This document shows, piece after piece, positions 22,985 to 31,070 of a stretch of DNA of 34,742 nucleotides. Each line of letters opens with the position of its first letter. Position 1 is the stretch's first letter. The notes beneath the pieces are model-generated. The model had not been told where the DNA came from and ran no database searches. It saw nothing but the letters and a program-made list of their open reading frames with translations. The position numbers were made by a program, and so were the translations under genes. The stretch is from Clostridiales bacterium (GTDB taxonomy: Bacteria > Bacillota > Clostridia > Christensenellales > Borkfalkiaceae): positions 205,840 through 240,581 of the forward strand of contig DPQQ01000010.1 in the NCBI GenBank assembly GCA_003538975.1, given 5' to 3'.

Positions 22985-25127
22985 GTTTAAAGAAAAATAC
23001 GGAATGGCCCTTATTTTGATTATCTTTGTTTGCGCAGGGCTGGCGTTCTTCTTTATTCTGCACAATGTTTTTGCGGCGCAGGATAGAAACAGAACCTATT
23101 ACGAAATGGAAAAAGTAATAGATTACGTTAAAAATCAGTGTATCCGCTATGACGACGTTTCGTCGGAGAGTCAGACTAAAAGTCTTATATCCATCGTGGA
23201 TAAAGCTCGTACTATAAGACGCGAACTTTTAAAAACGGACGCAGACGGCGGCGAGCTGAGCCTTTCGCTTAAAGAGTACGTCGATGAAGAGAGACTTACG
23301 GGTATTATCGTAAAACGCGATCCGAACTCCGTCGACGCAGAGTTTTACGTATCCGACGGTAAACCCGTTTCGTTCTGGGACGAGATGATTAAAAAATTCG
23401 CAAACGTTGCCGACTATTCCGAAAAAAGCTATTCTCAGCGTATTGTCGGAGACGACGGTTATTATTACGATTATGCGATTATATCCGACGGAAACAACGG
23501 AATAGTTCTGTGTTACCTGTCGCAGCTTATTTCGGCGGCAGACGGAACTTCGCTCAACCTTTCGACTCTTCTGGACGGCTTCAATATATCCGATATGACC
23601 ATAATAGTCACAAACGGAGCGCACGTAATCGCTTCAAACGTCACCGGGTACGAAAACAAGCCGATAAGCGACTTCGAAGCGATAAAAAAGATGAACGAAG
23701 CCGGCTCTTACGATAAACTTACGAAGATTTCGCTCAAAGATTCGTCGGTATATTACGGATGCGAAGACGTTATCGACAGCTTTTTTATATACACTTACCT
23801 CGGACGCGGCGACGTTTTTAAGGAAGGCAATTTAAAAACGGCTTACTTTTTCGTTACGTATGCGCTTTTCTGTATATGCGTGCTGATAATCTTAGCTTTT
23901 ATAAAAGATTCGAGGAAAAAACAGAGAGAAAAGAGTGAAAAGGAATATCGTGAAAGACTTGACAGGTTAGCGACCGAAGCCATAAGGGCTAACCAGTCGA
24001 AAAACGACTTTTTGCGCCGAATGAGCCACGATATACGAACGCCCATAAACGGAATACAGGGTATGGTCAGAATAGGCGAGTATTATGCGGACGATCCCGA
24101 AAAGCAGAAGGAATGTCGCAAAAAAATTCTCGAAGCGAGCGGATATCTTCTGGAACTCGTAAACGACGTTCTCGATATGAGCAAGCTCGACGAAAACCTT
24201 GTTATATGGAAAGAAGAACATTTCGATATGAATTCCGTCATGAACGAAATCGTTTCGATGTTGTCGTTTCAGGCTTCGGAACATTCGGTCACGCTTACTT
24301 ATGAAAGCGAAATTATTCATTCTTCGCTGTACGGCGGCGCGGGAACTCTGAAGCGTATATGCGCCAACATCATCGGCAATGCGATAAAATATAACAAGCC
24401 TAACGGTAATGTCGACTGCAGTATAAAAGAAACTCGTTCGGATGATCGGAAGGCGTACTTTACGATAGTATGTGCGGATACCGGTATAGGAATGAGCGAA
24501 GAATTCCAGAAAATTATGTACGAGCCTTTCGCGCAGGAAAATCCGGATTTCAATTCTAACGGAAGTACGGGGCTCGGACTCGCCATAGTAAAAAAAGCGA
24601 TAGATCTTATGGGCGGCGATATAAGCGTGCAAAGCAAGACAGGCGAAGGAACGACGTTTACTATAAACCTGCCTTTTACTATAGATTGCGACGATCGTAA
24701 AGAAACCGCGGCAAGAAACGTCGTTTCAACCAAAAAACTCGATAAAACCACCGTACTGCTTGTCGAAGACAACGACCTTAATTACGAGATTGCAAAGTTT
24801 ATTCTCGAAACGAACGGCGCAAAGGTGCTGAAGGCTTCGGACGGCAAACAGGCTCTGGATATATTTTCGGAATCGGAAGAAGGCGAAATTTCCGTCATTC
24901 TGATGGACGTGATGATGCCGGTAATGGACGGGATTTCCGCAACGGCGACAATTCGTTCGCTCGACAGATCCGACGCGTCCGTCGTTCCGATAATAGCGAT
25001 GACGGCAAACACTTATACCGATGACATAGAACGCGTTCTTGCCGCCGGTATGAACGCATTCGTCGAAAAACCCGTCGACGCGGAAAAACTCGTCGACATT
25101 ATCGTAAAAACATTACAAAAGAGATAA
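22971..25127 (+). CDS. Hybrid histidine kinase (Cache-like sensor, HisKA, HATPase, REC)
   Basis: The 718-aa protein has a transmembrane helix (about 11-33), an extracytoplasmic region of about 250 residues, probably of double-Cache type, a second helix (about 292-313), a dimerisation domain with MSHDIRTPING (His353), an ATPase domain with NIIGNAIKYN, DTGIGMSEEF and GLGLAIV, and a C-terminal receiver with LLVEDNDLNYEI, acceptor Asp646 in LMDVMMPVMDG and EKPVD. It ends 21 bases before the HPt gene. The kinase, its receiver, the HPt and the receiver in the 20195 protein together form all parts of a four-step phosphorelay. Confidence 0.93.
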   Translation: MNKSEFKEKYGMALILIIFVCAGLAFFFILHNVFAAQDRNRTYYEMEKVIDYVKNQCIRYDDVSSESQTKSLISIVDKARTIRRELLKTDADGGELSLSLKEYVDEERLTGIIVKRDPNSVDAEFYVSDGKPVSFWDEMIKKFANVADYSEKSYSQRIVGDDGYYYDYAIISDGNNGIVLCYLSQLISAADGTSLNLSTLLDGFNISDMTIIVTNGAHVIASNVTGYENKPISDFEAIKKMNEAGSYDKLTKISLKDSSVYYGCEDVIDSFFIYTYLGRGDVFKEGNLKTAYFFVTYALFCICVLIILAFIKDSRKKQREKSEKEYRERLDRLATEAIRANQSKNDFLRRMSHDIRTPINGIQGMVRIGEYYADDPEKQKECRKKILEASGYLLELVNDVLDMSKLDENLVIWKEEHFDMNSVMNEIVSMLSFQASEHSVTLTYESEIIHSSLYGGAGTLKRICANIIGNAIKYNKPNGNVDCSIKETRSDDRKAYFTIVCADTGIGMSEEFQKIMYEPFAQENPDFNSNGSTGLGLAIVKKAIDLMGGDISVQSKTGEGTTFTINLPFTIDCDDRKETAARNVVSTKKLDKTTVLLVEDNDLNYEIAKFILETNGAKVLKASDGKQALDIFSESEEGEISVILMDVMMPVMDGISATATIRSLDRSDASVVPIIAMTANTYTDDIERVLAAGMNAFVEKPVDAEKLVDIIVKTLQKR

Positions 25128-25148
25128 AAAAGGAAAGGAAAAGGAAAT

Positions 25149-25499
25149 ATGGATATCAAAGGTTTTTATGATGAAATAGGCTCGGACGTCAGCGACGTCG
25201 AAAAGCGTTTGGGCTCGCTTACGACCGCAGAATATTTCGTTAAAAAATTTGCAAAAGATCAGACTTACTCGGCTCTTACGGAAGCGTATAAAAGCGGAGA
25301 CGGCGAAAAGGCTTTCAGAGCGGTGCATACGCTTAAAGGTCTGTGCGCGAACCTCGGTTTCGACAAACTTTACGCTTCGTCTTCGGTGCTTACCGAAGCG
25401 TTGCGAGGCAATAAACCCGTCGCGGGAACCGAAATTTCTTACGAAGCGGTAAAAAAAGATTACGAAACGCTTATCGCCGCTCTCGAAAAGATGGACTGA
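25149..25499 (+). CDS. HPt phosphotransfer protein
   Basis: The 116-aa soluble protein is a stand-alone histidine phosphotransfer domain. The phosphorylated histidine is His60 in AVHTLKGLCANLGF, within a predicted four-helix bundle. It has a good purine-rich ribosome binding site and follows the hybrid kinase directly. No DNA-binding response regulator is encoded nearby, so the likely targets are the receivers of the 20195 enzyme and of the two hybrid kinases. Confidence 0.9.
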   Translation: MDIKGFYDEIGSDVSDVEKRLGSLTTAEYFVKKFAKDQTYSALTEAYKSGDGEKAFRAVHTLKGLCANLGFDKLYASSSVLTEALRGNKPVAGTEISYEAVKKDYETLIAALEKMD

Positions 25500-25544
25500 C
25501 GGTATTTAAAAAAGTAAAAACAGGCGTTTAACGTCTGAAAAAGA

Positions 25545-25621
25545 ATATTTAGCAAAACCGTCGCGAGGCGGCGACGCAAAGCCAAGAAACTTTAATTTTT
25601 TTAAAGTTCGTCCGGTTGCAA
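25545..25621 (+). promoter_or_regulatory. GEMM-I riboswitch C with a changed ligand-contact base
   Basis: P2 (CCGTC-GCGA-GGCGG), GACGCAAAGCC, a P3 stem AACTTTAA/TTAAAGTT and TCCGGTTGC match riboswitches A and B. The first segment differs: it reads TTTAGCAAAACC, so the base equivalent to G20 is A (25551) and the preceding one is T. In GEMM-Ib riboswitches A at this position goes with recognition of 3',3'-cGAMP. No good -35/-10 pair lies between the HPt stop and the aptamer, so it may be reached by read-through from unit 3. Confidence 0.85.
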
Positions 25622-25665
25622 TTTCATCCCGTATTTAATGCGGGTTGGTTTTGCAACCTTTTTTT
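25614..25665 (+). terminator. Riboswitch C terminator
   Basis: GGTTGCAA (25614-25621) pairs with TTGCAACC (25651-25658) and is followed by seven T residues. The loop holds an inner hairpin, CCCGTA with TGCGGG. The loop is different from that of A and B, so this copy is not a recent duplicate of them. Confidence 0.9.
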
Positions 25666-25700
25666 ATACTTGTCGTTTCAAGCGAGGAGGAGAGGGGAAG

Positions 25701-27467
25701 TTGTACGGATTAAAGAAGAATATAAAACGAATAATAACGCTGATACTTGCGTTTACGCTCGCTTTAACGGTTTTTTCGGGGTGTAGCGGCTCCGGTAAAG
25801 GCAAAAAAGCAGTATCGCTGACGATTTCTACAACAAAAGAAACGGCGGGGGTGATTACCGCCATGGCGGAAGCTTTCAATAATAAAACCGACGGCGTAAA
25901 AGTATCGGTAAAAGTTTATTCTACCGAAGACGAAAAGAATTATTTTCTTACTCATTACGAGGACAAGTCAGAGCTTATAACTTTCGACTATGCGCAGGAA
26001 GCTCTGTATAAATCGGAATATCTTTTAAAACTCGACCGTATGAGCGTTATCAACCGCTATTCGGTAAGTATTATAAATTATTTAAGGGATTCCGAAGGCT
26101 CCGCATACGTTCTTCCGTCAAACGGCAGATATTACACGAGAGTATATAATAAAGACGCGCTCGCATCATACGGTCTTTCGATTCCGCAGACAATATCGGA
26201 GCTTTTAACGTTTTCCGCAAGACTTAAAGAATCCGCTTCGACGGGCTATTACGCTTCGGCGACGCTCGGCGGAAACGATTCGATACTGTTTGCGCTGATG
26301 AGCGTGGCGTATCCGCTGTTTCTGAATACGGTTAAAGGAACGATGTTTTTAAGCGGCGTGGTAACCGGGGATCTGTCGTTCAACGATCAGGAATACAAAG
26401 AAGCCTGGAGAGAAGTATTCGAATATCTGAAACTTCTGTACGATAACGGATTTTATTCTCTTTCTTCGATAAATAAAACGGCGGAAGAAGAACTTGAATA
26501 TTTCAGAAGCGGAGAAGCCTCTGCAAAGCAAAACGACGGCAGCGTGAGCCTGAAAGAACTTTTCGGATCGATAAACGGAGAATGCGCTCCGTTCGTCGGC
26601 AAAACGGCGAGAGACGCCTGTATAGGCTCGGCGCCGCTGTTTTATCTGAGTCTTACGCATAATGCGGGAGCCTCGCTCGAAATCCGGTCGGCGACAAAAA
26701 AATTTCTTTCGTTTTTTGCGTCGCCGGAAGGTCAGTCGTTTATAACGGATTATTTCGGCGACGACGAATACGTAAGTTATCTTAAAGGCGAAAACGTTTC
26801 GTCCGAAGCTTATAAACCGGTCGAAAACCTGAAAAATACCGGCATGCTTTTTATCAACGACTCGTTTAACTACGCATTCGGCTATTGCGTAAACGATATT
26901 TACGACTTTCTGAATTCAAGGCTTTCGATCGATTCGCTGTTAACCGTTATGGACGAAAAGATAAAAGACGGACATAATTCGGAATTTACAAAAATAACGG
27001 AAATAGCGAAAACATATAAATTCTCGGACGAAGTGTATAAAAAGAATACCGAACTCGGTACGTTCTTTATATCCGCGCTTGCCGAATCGTCTTATCTCGA
27101 CGGAGCGGTAATGCCTTCGTCGTATATAAAATGTTCTCTTATTAAAGGTTCTCTTACCGAAAGAGATCTGGACGCGGTGTTTCCGGAAAAAAACTTTGTT
27201 TTTGCCGAACTTACGGCGAACGATTTCATTAAAATAGTTTCGGATATATCTAAGGACAGTTACCCGCTCGTATACGGTATTACCGTAAAAGACGGTAAGC
27301 TATATAAAAAGAACGGCAAAAAATATAATGACGACGAAATGATTTACGCCCTTATCCCTGCGGATAAAAAGTACGTTTTATCGGATTCCGCAAGTTTAGG
27401 AAGCGAAGTAAGTTCGGATACTTTATTGTTTTCATATTTTGCCGGAAAAAGAATGATAACTCGCTGA
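25701..27467 (+). CDS. Solute-binding lipoprotein fused to a 5'-nucleotidase C-terminal-like domain
   Basis: I chose TTG 25701, which follows GAGGAGGAGAGGGG; an in-frame ATG at 25638 lies inside the terminator hairpin and has no ribosome binding site. The 588-aa product then starts with a proper lipoprotein signal ending in FSGC (Cys28). Residues 37-405 look like a family 1 extracellular solute-binding protein (LPSNGRYYTRVYNKDAL and FLSFFASPEGQSFI are typical). Residues 460-575 resemble the C-terminal domain of 5'-nucleotidases: ELGTFFISALAES, then GSLTERDLDAVFPEKN and FVFAELTANDFIKI. The metallophosphatase domain is absent. No transporter gene accompanies it, which favours a sensory role with the kinase at 31063. 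Confidence 0.75.
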   Translation: MYGLKKNIKRIITLILAFTLALTVFSGCSGSGKGKKAVSLTISTTKETAGVITAMAEAFNNKTDGVKVSVKVYSTEDEKNYFLTHYEDKSELITFDYAQEALYKSEYLLKLDRMSVINRYSVSIINYLRDSEGSAYVLPSNGRYYTRVYNKDALASYGLSIPQTISELLTFSARLKESASTGYYASATLGGNDSILFALMSVAYPLFLNTVKGTMFLSGVVTGDLSFNDQEYKEAWREVFEYLKLLYDNGFYSLSSINKTAEEELEYFRSGEASAKQNDGSVSLKELFGSINGECAPFVGKTARDACIGSAPLFYLSLTHNAGASLEIRSATKKFLSFFASPEGQSFITDYFGDDEYVSYLKGENVSSEAYKPVENLKNTGMLFINDSFNYAFGYCVNDIYDFLNSRLSIDSLLTVMDEKIKDGHNSEFTKITEIAKTYKFSDEVYKKNTELGTFFISALAESSYLDGAVMPSSYIKCSLIKGSLTERDLDAVFPEKNFVFAELTANDFIKIVSDISKDSYPLVYGITVKDGKLYKKNGKKYNDDEMIYALIPADKKYVLSDSASLGSEVSSDTLLFSYFAGKRMITR

Positions 27468-27488
27468 ATATAAGAAGAGAGGGATAAA

Positions 27489-30400
27489 ATGGTTAAAAAA
27501 TTAACTTACGTACTTATCGGAGCCTTACTTACGGCTCTTGCGGCTTTCGGACTTACCGGATGTAAGGACGACGATATTAAGGCCGTTTACTTCGGCGGAG
27601 ATATAAAAAAAGAATACGTCAGGAACGACGTAATCGATTTGTCGGATCTTTATATAAACATAGTTTATAAGGACGGGAAAGATAAATCGTATCCGCTCCC
27701 GTACGAAGGCGTCACCGTTACTGGCGGCGATACTTCGTCTGCGGGCGAAAACATGACTCTTACCGTAAGCTACAAAAAGTACAAAAAGACTTTTGCATAT
27801 TCGGTTCGTAATCCGAAACTTACGCTCGACTTCGGAAGCGGCTCGTATGATGAAAAAACTTCAGTAGAAATTTCCGCCGAAAATAATTATACCGACATTT
27901 CCGGATATTTGCCTACGCCCGATATCTGGGGATACGAATTCGCAGGGTGGTTTTACGATCGGGAATTTACTTCTCCGGTAAAATATTATTTCGGCAGCGG
28001 CAGAATTGACACTTCATCCGATATAACCGTTTATGCGGGGTACGATCAGATGTTCAGTAACAAATACGTTTACGAAGAAACCGACGAAGGACAGATAGTC
28101 CTTACGGGGCTTCAGAACGAAATGCTGATGGGCTTCGGCGAACTGTATATACCCGAAACTATAAAGCTTCGGCCGGTAGTTAAGATAAACGACGGATTTG
28201 TCGATCCTATGTTCGGCGGAATGATGAGTTATTCTTCGCTCGGATTCGCCGATAATTCAAAGGTTACCGAAATCGGAAACGAGGCGTTTTCGGGATTGTT
28301 TCAGCTTAAAGAAATAGATCTTCCTTCCGGTCTTAAAAGAATAGGCAAAGACGCTTTTTCGGGCGTAGGAATTACTTCGATCGTAATACCGGCTTCGGTT
28401 GAAAGTCTGGGCGAAAACGCGTTTTCTTCCGCGCCGAACCTTGTAAGCGTCGAATTCGAGGAAAACTCGCAACTGAACTTTATAGGTGCGTCGGCTTTTT
28501 CTTATTGTTCGGGATTAAGCTCGATAATTTTACCCGAAAGTCTTGTCACGCTTTCTCCGTACGCATTCAATTACTGTTCTAATTTAGAAGAAATATATAT
28601 CGGCAAAAACGTAAAACAAGTAGGTTTACACGCTTTCGCTTCCTGTTCGGGGCTTACGACGATAACGATATCCGACGATAACGCTAACTACAAAATCATA
28701 GGCGGTAACGTTTACAGTAAGGACGAGACGACGTTCATACGCTATTGTTTCGGCAAAAACGAAGAAGAATTTACTCTTTTACAGGGAGTTACTTCCGTAT
28801 ACGAATCGGCTTTCGACGCGACCGGGCTGAATCATTCGCTCAAGAAAATAAATTTCCCGGACACGCTTACTCATATCAACGACTACGCTTTCAAAGAACT
28901 CGACGCCGAATTAACTATTCCGGCAAGCGTTTCGTACTTATCTAATAACGCGCTTACGTATTATTTGGGAAAGGAGTTTAAGGTAGACGAAAATAACGCT
29001 TATTATACCGTAAAGGACGGCGTGGTTTATTCAAAAGATTTCAAAACGCTCGTTTCGATTCCCGTCAATGCGAATATGACGGAATTCGTTCTCGATCCGA
29101 GAGCAGAGGTAATAGCTACGGGAGCTTTTATCGGTAATAAAACGATAAAATACTTTGTCGTTCCCGAAAACTCCGCTCTTAAAACTATCCGTAAGGGAGC
29201 TCATCTCGTATCAGGAGCGACGAATCTTTGCGGCTTTTATTTTGAAAACTCCGTTCCTGCCGAAATCGAAGAAAAAGCGTTTAACGACAAGGCTTCCGTT
29301 CTCAGCTCTTCTGTTTCGTTCTACGTCCGCGAGGACTGTAAAGACGCTTACGTAAGCAAGTGGAATAACGTTTTATTGGACGCAAACAAAAAGCTGTCCG
29401 ACCGTATAGTAGTTGTTTCGGACGCGTATGCAAACGCTCTCGGAATCGTTAAGGGGAAGATCGGACTCGACGGCGATATTACGCTGCGTGATTTCACTGA
29501 GGCGGCGGAAGACTATGTAAACGGACTTATGCTTTTTGCGTCGCCCGATACCAACGTTTATGCCATGTTCTCGGAATTGTTCCTTTCTCTCGACTCCGCT
29601 TATCGCGCGGCCGATTACGTATCCGCAGACAATTATGTAAACGACAAAGAACTCGATTATATAAAAGTATTCGAAAAAACGGCGATAGCCGCCCTTACGG
29701 ATTTTTATAACGAAGCCAAAGATGCTACGTTTGTTCTTCAGACGTCGTTCTATCGGATAAAAGAACATTACGATAATTTACCGTCGGCAATTTCGGACGA
29801 ACTTACTTCGCTCGAAGATAAATTCGACGAAATACTTTCAAGAACGGACGAAGTCATATTAAAGCAGAAAAACATCGTGGACACCGCCAACGAACTCGTG
29901 GCGGACAACGCAAAGAACTTCGACCTTGTGATCGCGGAAAAAACTTATGCCGATTACGAAGCATACGGCACTTTCCTGATTTCGCCGCGCTGGAGCGATT
30001 TTATAAATATAATCGCTTTGCACTGTTCTGTTCTGATAAACGACTTTATCGATCTTCCAAAAGATCCCGATCATTATCGGCAGATCAAGAGCTGTCTTAA
30101 TCGTTCTTTTACGGATTCCAGCCTTATAGTATTCGGAATTGAAGATTATCTTGGTTCTTACTTTAAAGCGCCGCTTTTAAGAAAGAAACTCTATCGTTAT
30201 AACGAATTTGCGTCCGTTTACGAAGAATATCTGACTGCGGGAAGAGACCGGATTATACTTGAAACAAACGAAGCGGTAAGAGATTTCGATCTTACAGATT
30301 TCGACGTAATCTCGGCACGAAAAGTTCTGAATAATTACGATCAATTATCCGAGGACGAAAAGAACTACGATTATTTAGACAAATTTTATGATATCGGTTT

Positions 30401-31070
30401 CAGAATAAACGTAAGCGATTTCATTTCGATGGAAATAACCGAGGACAATTATGCAAGCGCGTGCGGCCTAGGCATTACGGTTTTGAATAAGTATGCGGAA
30501 CGCAAAGAATCGAGCCTCTTACCGGCAGAAGACGACGCCGGAATAGACGGCGGGTTAAAGACTTTGTTCACGCTTTTCGAGCAGCACAACGCAGACTTTG
30601 TTGCCGAAATAAGAAAGATCGAAAAAAATCCGTCCCTCGCCGACGTGCATAGGTTCTACCGGCTTTATGAAGAAGCATGTAACGATCTTATTGCTCCGTA
30701 TTATCCGGTCAAGTTAACCGATGAGAACGGCGAGTATGAAACCAACGCTTCCGAACTTTATTCTACGCTTATGATAATACAGATCAAGAAGCAGCTGGGT
30801 ATAGAATTCGATTCGATAACGACCGAGGACGATTACAACGATTTTTCCGATTGGATTTATTGCGGATATATCGAAACCGATGACGAAACCGGATACCGGT
30901 ATGTTTTCAAAGGAATAAACGATTATTCCTACTATATGACGGTGCGTTGCCTTAACGTCTTTCAGAATAAACTTTTAACCGAAGAGGAAATCGCAAAATA
31001 TAACGGTCTTATAGAACAGTTCAATAACTTTTTCGGACAGGGGGAAGATTCCGACAGAAATTATGATTAA
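27489..31070 (+). CDS. Large BspA-like leucine-rich-repeat surface lipoprotein
   Basis: The 1193-aa protein has a lipoprotein signal ending in LTGC (Cys25), a bacterial Ig-like segment (about 29-110), an InlB-type repeat (about 140-182, with GYEFAGWFYDREF), then BspA-type leucine-rich repeats (about 225-600: NEAFSGLFQLKEIDLPSG, DAFSGVGITSIVIPAS, ASAFSYCSGLSSIILPES and others). The C-terminal half (about 610-1193) is Asp/Glu/Lys-rich, predicted helical, and not recognised. It is exposed on the outside of the membrane and probably binds host or matrix ligands. Its last eight bases overlap the start of the hybrid kinase, so the two are made together; it could be an adhesin feeding a contact signal to that kinase. 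Confidence 0.8.
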   Translation: MVKKLTYVLIGALLTALAAFGLTGCKDDDIKAVYFGGDIKKEYVRNDVIDLSDLYINIVYKDGKDKSYPLPYEGVTVTGGDTSSAGENMTLTVSYKKYKKTFAYSVRNPKLTLDFGSGSYDEKTSVEISAENNYTDISGYLPTPDIWGYEFAGWFYDREFTSPVKYYFGSGRIDTSSDITVYAGYDQMFSNKYVYEETDEGQIVLTGLQNEMLMGFGELYIPETIKLRPVVKINDGFVDPMFGGMMSYSSLGFADNSKVTEIGNEAFSGLFQLKEIDLPSGLKRIGKDAFSGVGITSIVIPASVESLGENAFSSAPNLVSVEFEENSQLNFIGASAFSYCSGLSSIILPESLVTLSPYAFNYCSNLEEIYIGKNVKQVGLHAFASCSGLTTITISDDNANYKIIGGNVYSKDETTFIRYCFGKNEEEFTLLQGVTSVYESAFDATGLNHSLKKINFPDTLTHINDYAFKELDAELTIPASVSYLSNNALTYYLGKEFKVDENNAYYTVKDGVVYSKDFKTLVSIPVNANMTEFVLDPRAEVIATGAFIGNKTIKYFVVPENSALKTIRKGAHLVSGATNLCGFYFENSVPAEIEEKAFNDKASVLSSSVSFYVREDCKDAYVSKWNNVLLDANKKLSDRIVVVSDAYANALGIVKGKIGLDGDITLRDFTEAAEDYVNGLMLFASPDTNVYAMFSELFLSLDSAYRAADYVSADNYVNDKELDYIKVFEKTAIAALTDFYNEAKDATFVLQTSFYRIKEHYDNLPSAISDELTSLEDKFDEILSRTDEVILKQKNIVDTANELVADNAKNFDLVIAEKTYADYEAYGTFLISPRWSDFINIIALHCSVLINDFIDLPKDPDHYRQIKSCLNRSFTDSSLIVFGIEDYLGSYFKAPLLRKKLYRYNEFASVYEEYLTAGRDRIILETNEAVRDFDLTDFDVISARKVLNNYDQLSEDEKNYDYLDKFYDIGFRINVSDFISMEITEDNYASACGLGITVLNKYAERKESSLLPAEDDAGIDGGLKTLFTLFEQHNADFVAEIRKIEKNPSLADVHRFYRLYEEACNDLIAPYYPVKLTDENGEYETNASELYSTLMIIQIKKQLGIEFDSITTEDDYNDFSDWIYCGYIETDDETGYRYVFKGINDYSYYMTVRCLNVFQNKLLTEEEIAKYNGLIEQFNNFFGQGEDSDRNYD

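Noticed and set aside
25638..25700. ATG 25638 as start of the solute-binding lipoprotein
   Set aside because: It lies within the riboswitch terminator hairpin, lacks a ribosome binding site and would put 21 residues before the lipoprotein signal; TTG 25701 has a strong site and a normal signal peptide.
22145..27467. ABC importers for amino acids or sugars
   Set aside because: Both binding proteins lack any permease or ATPase gene; each is followed by a hybrid kinase, directly or after one gene.
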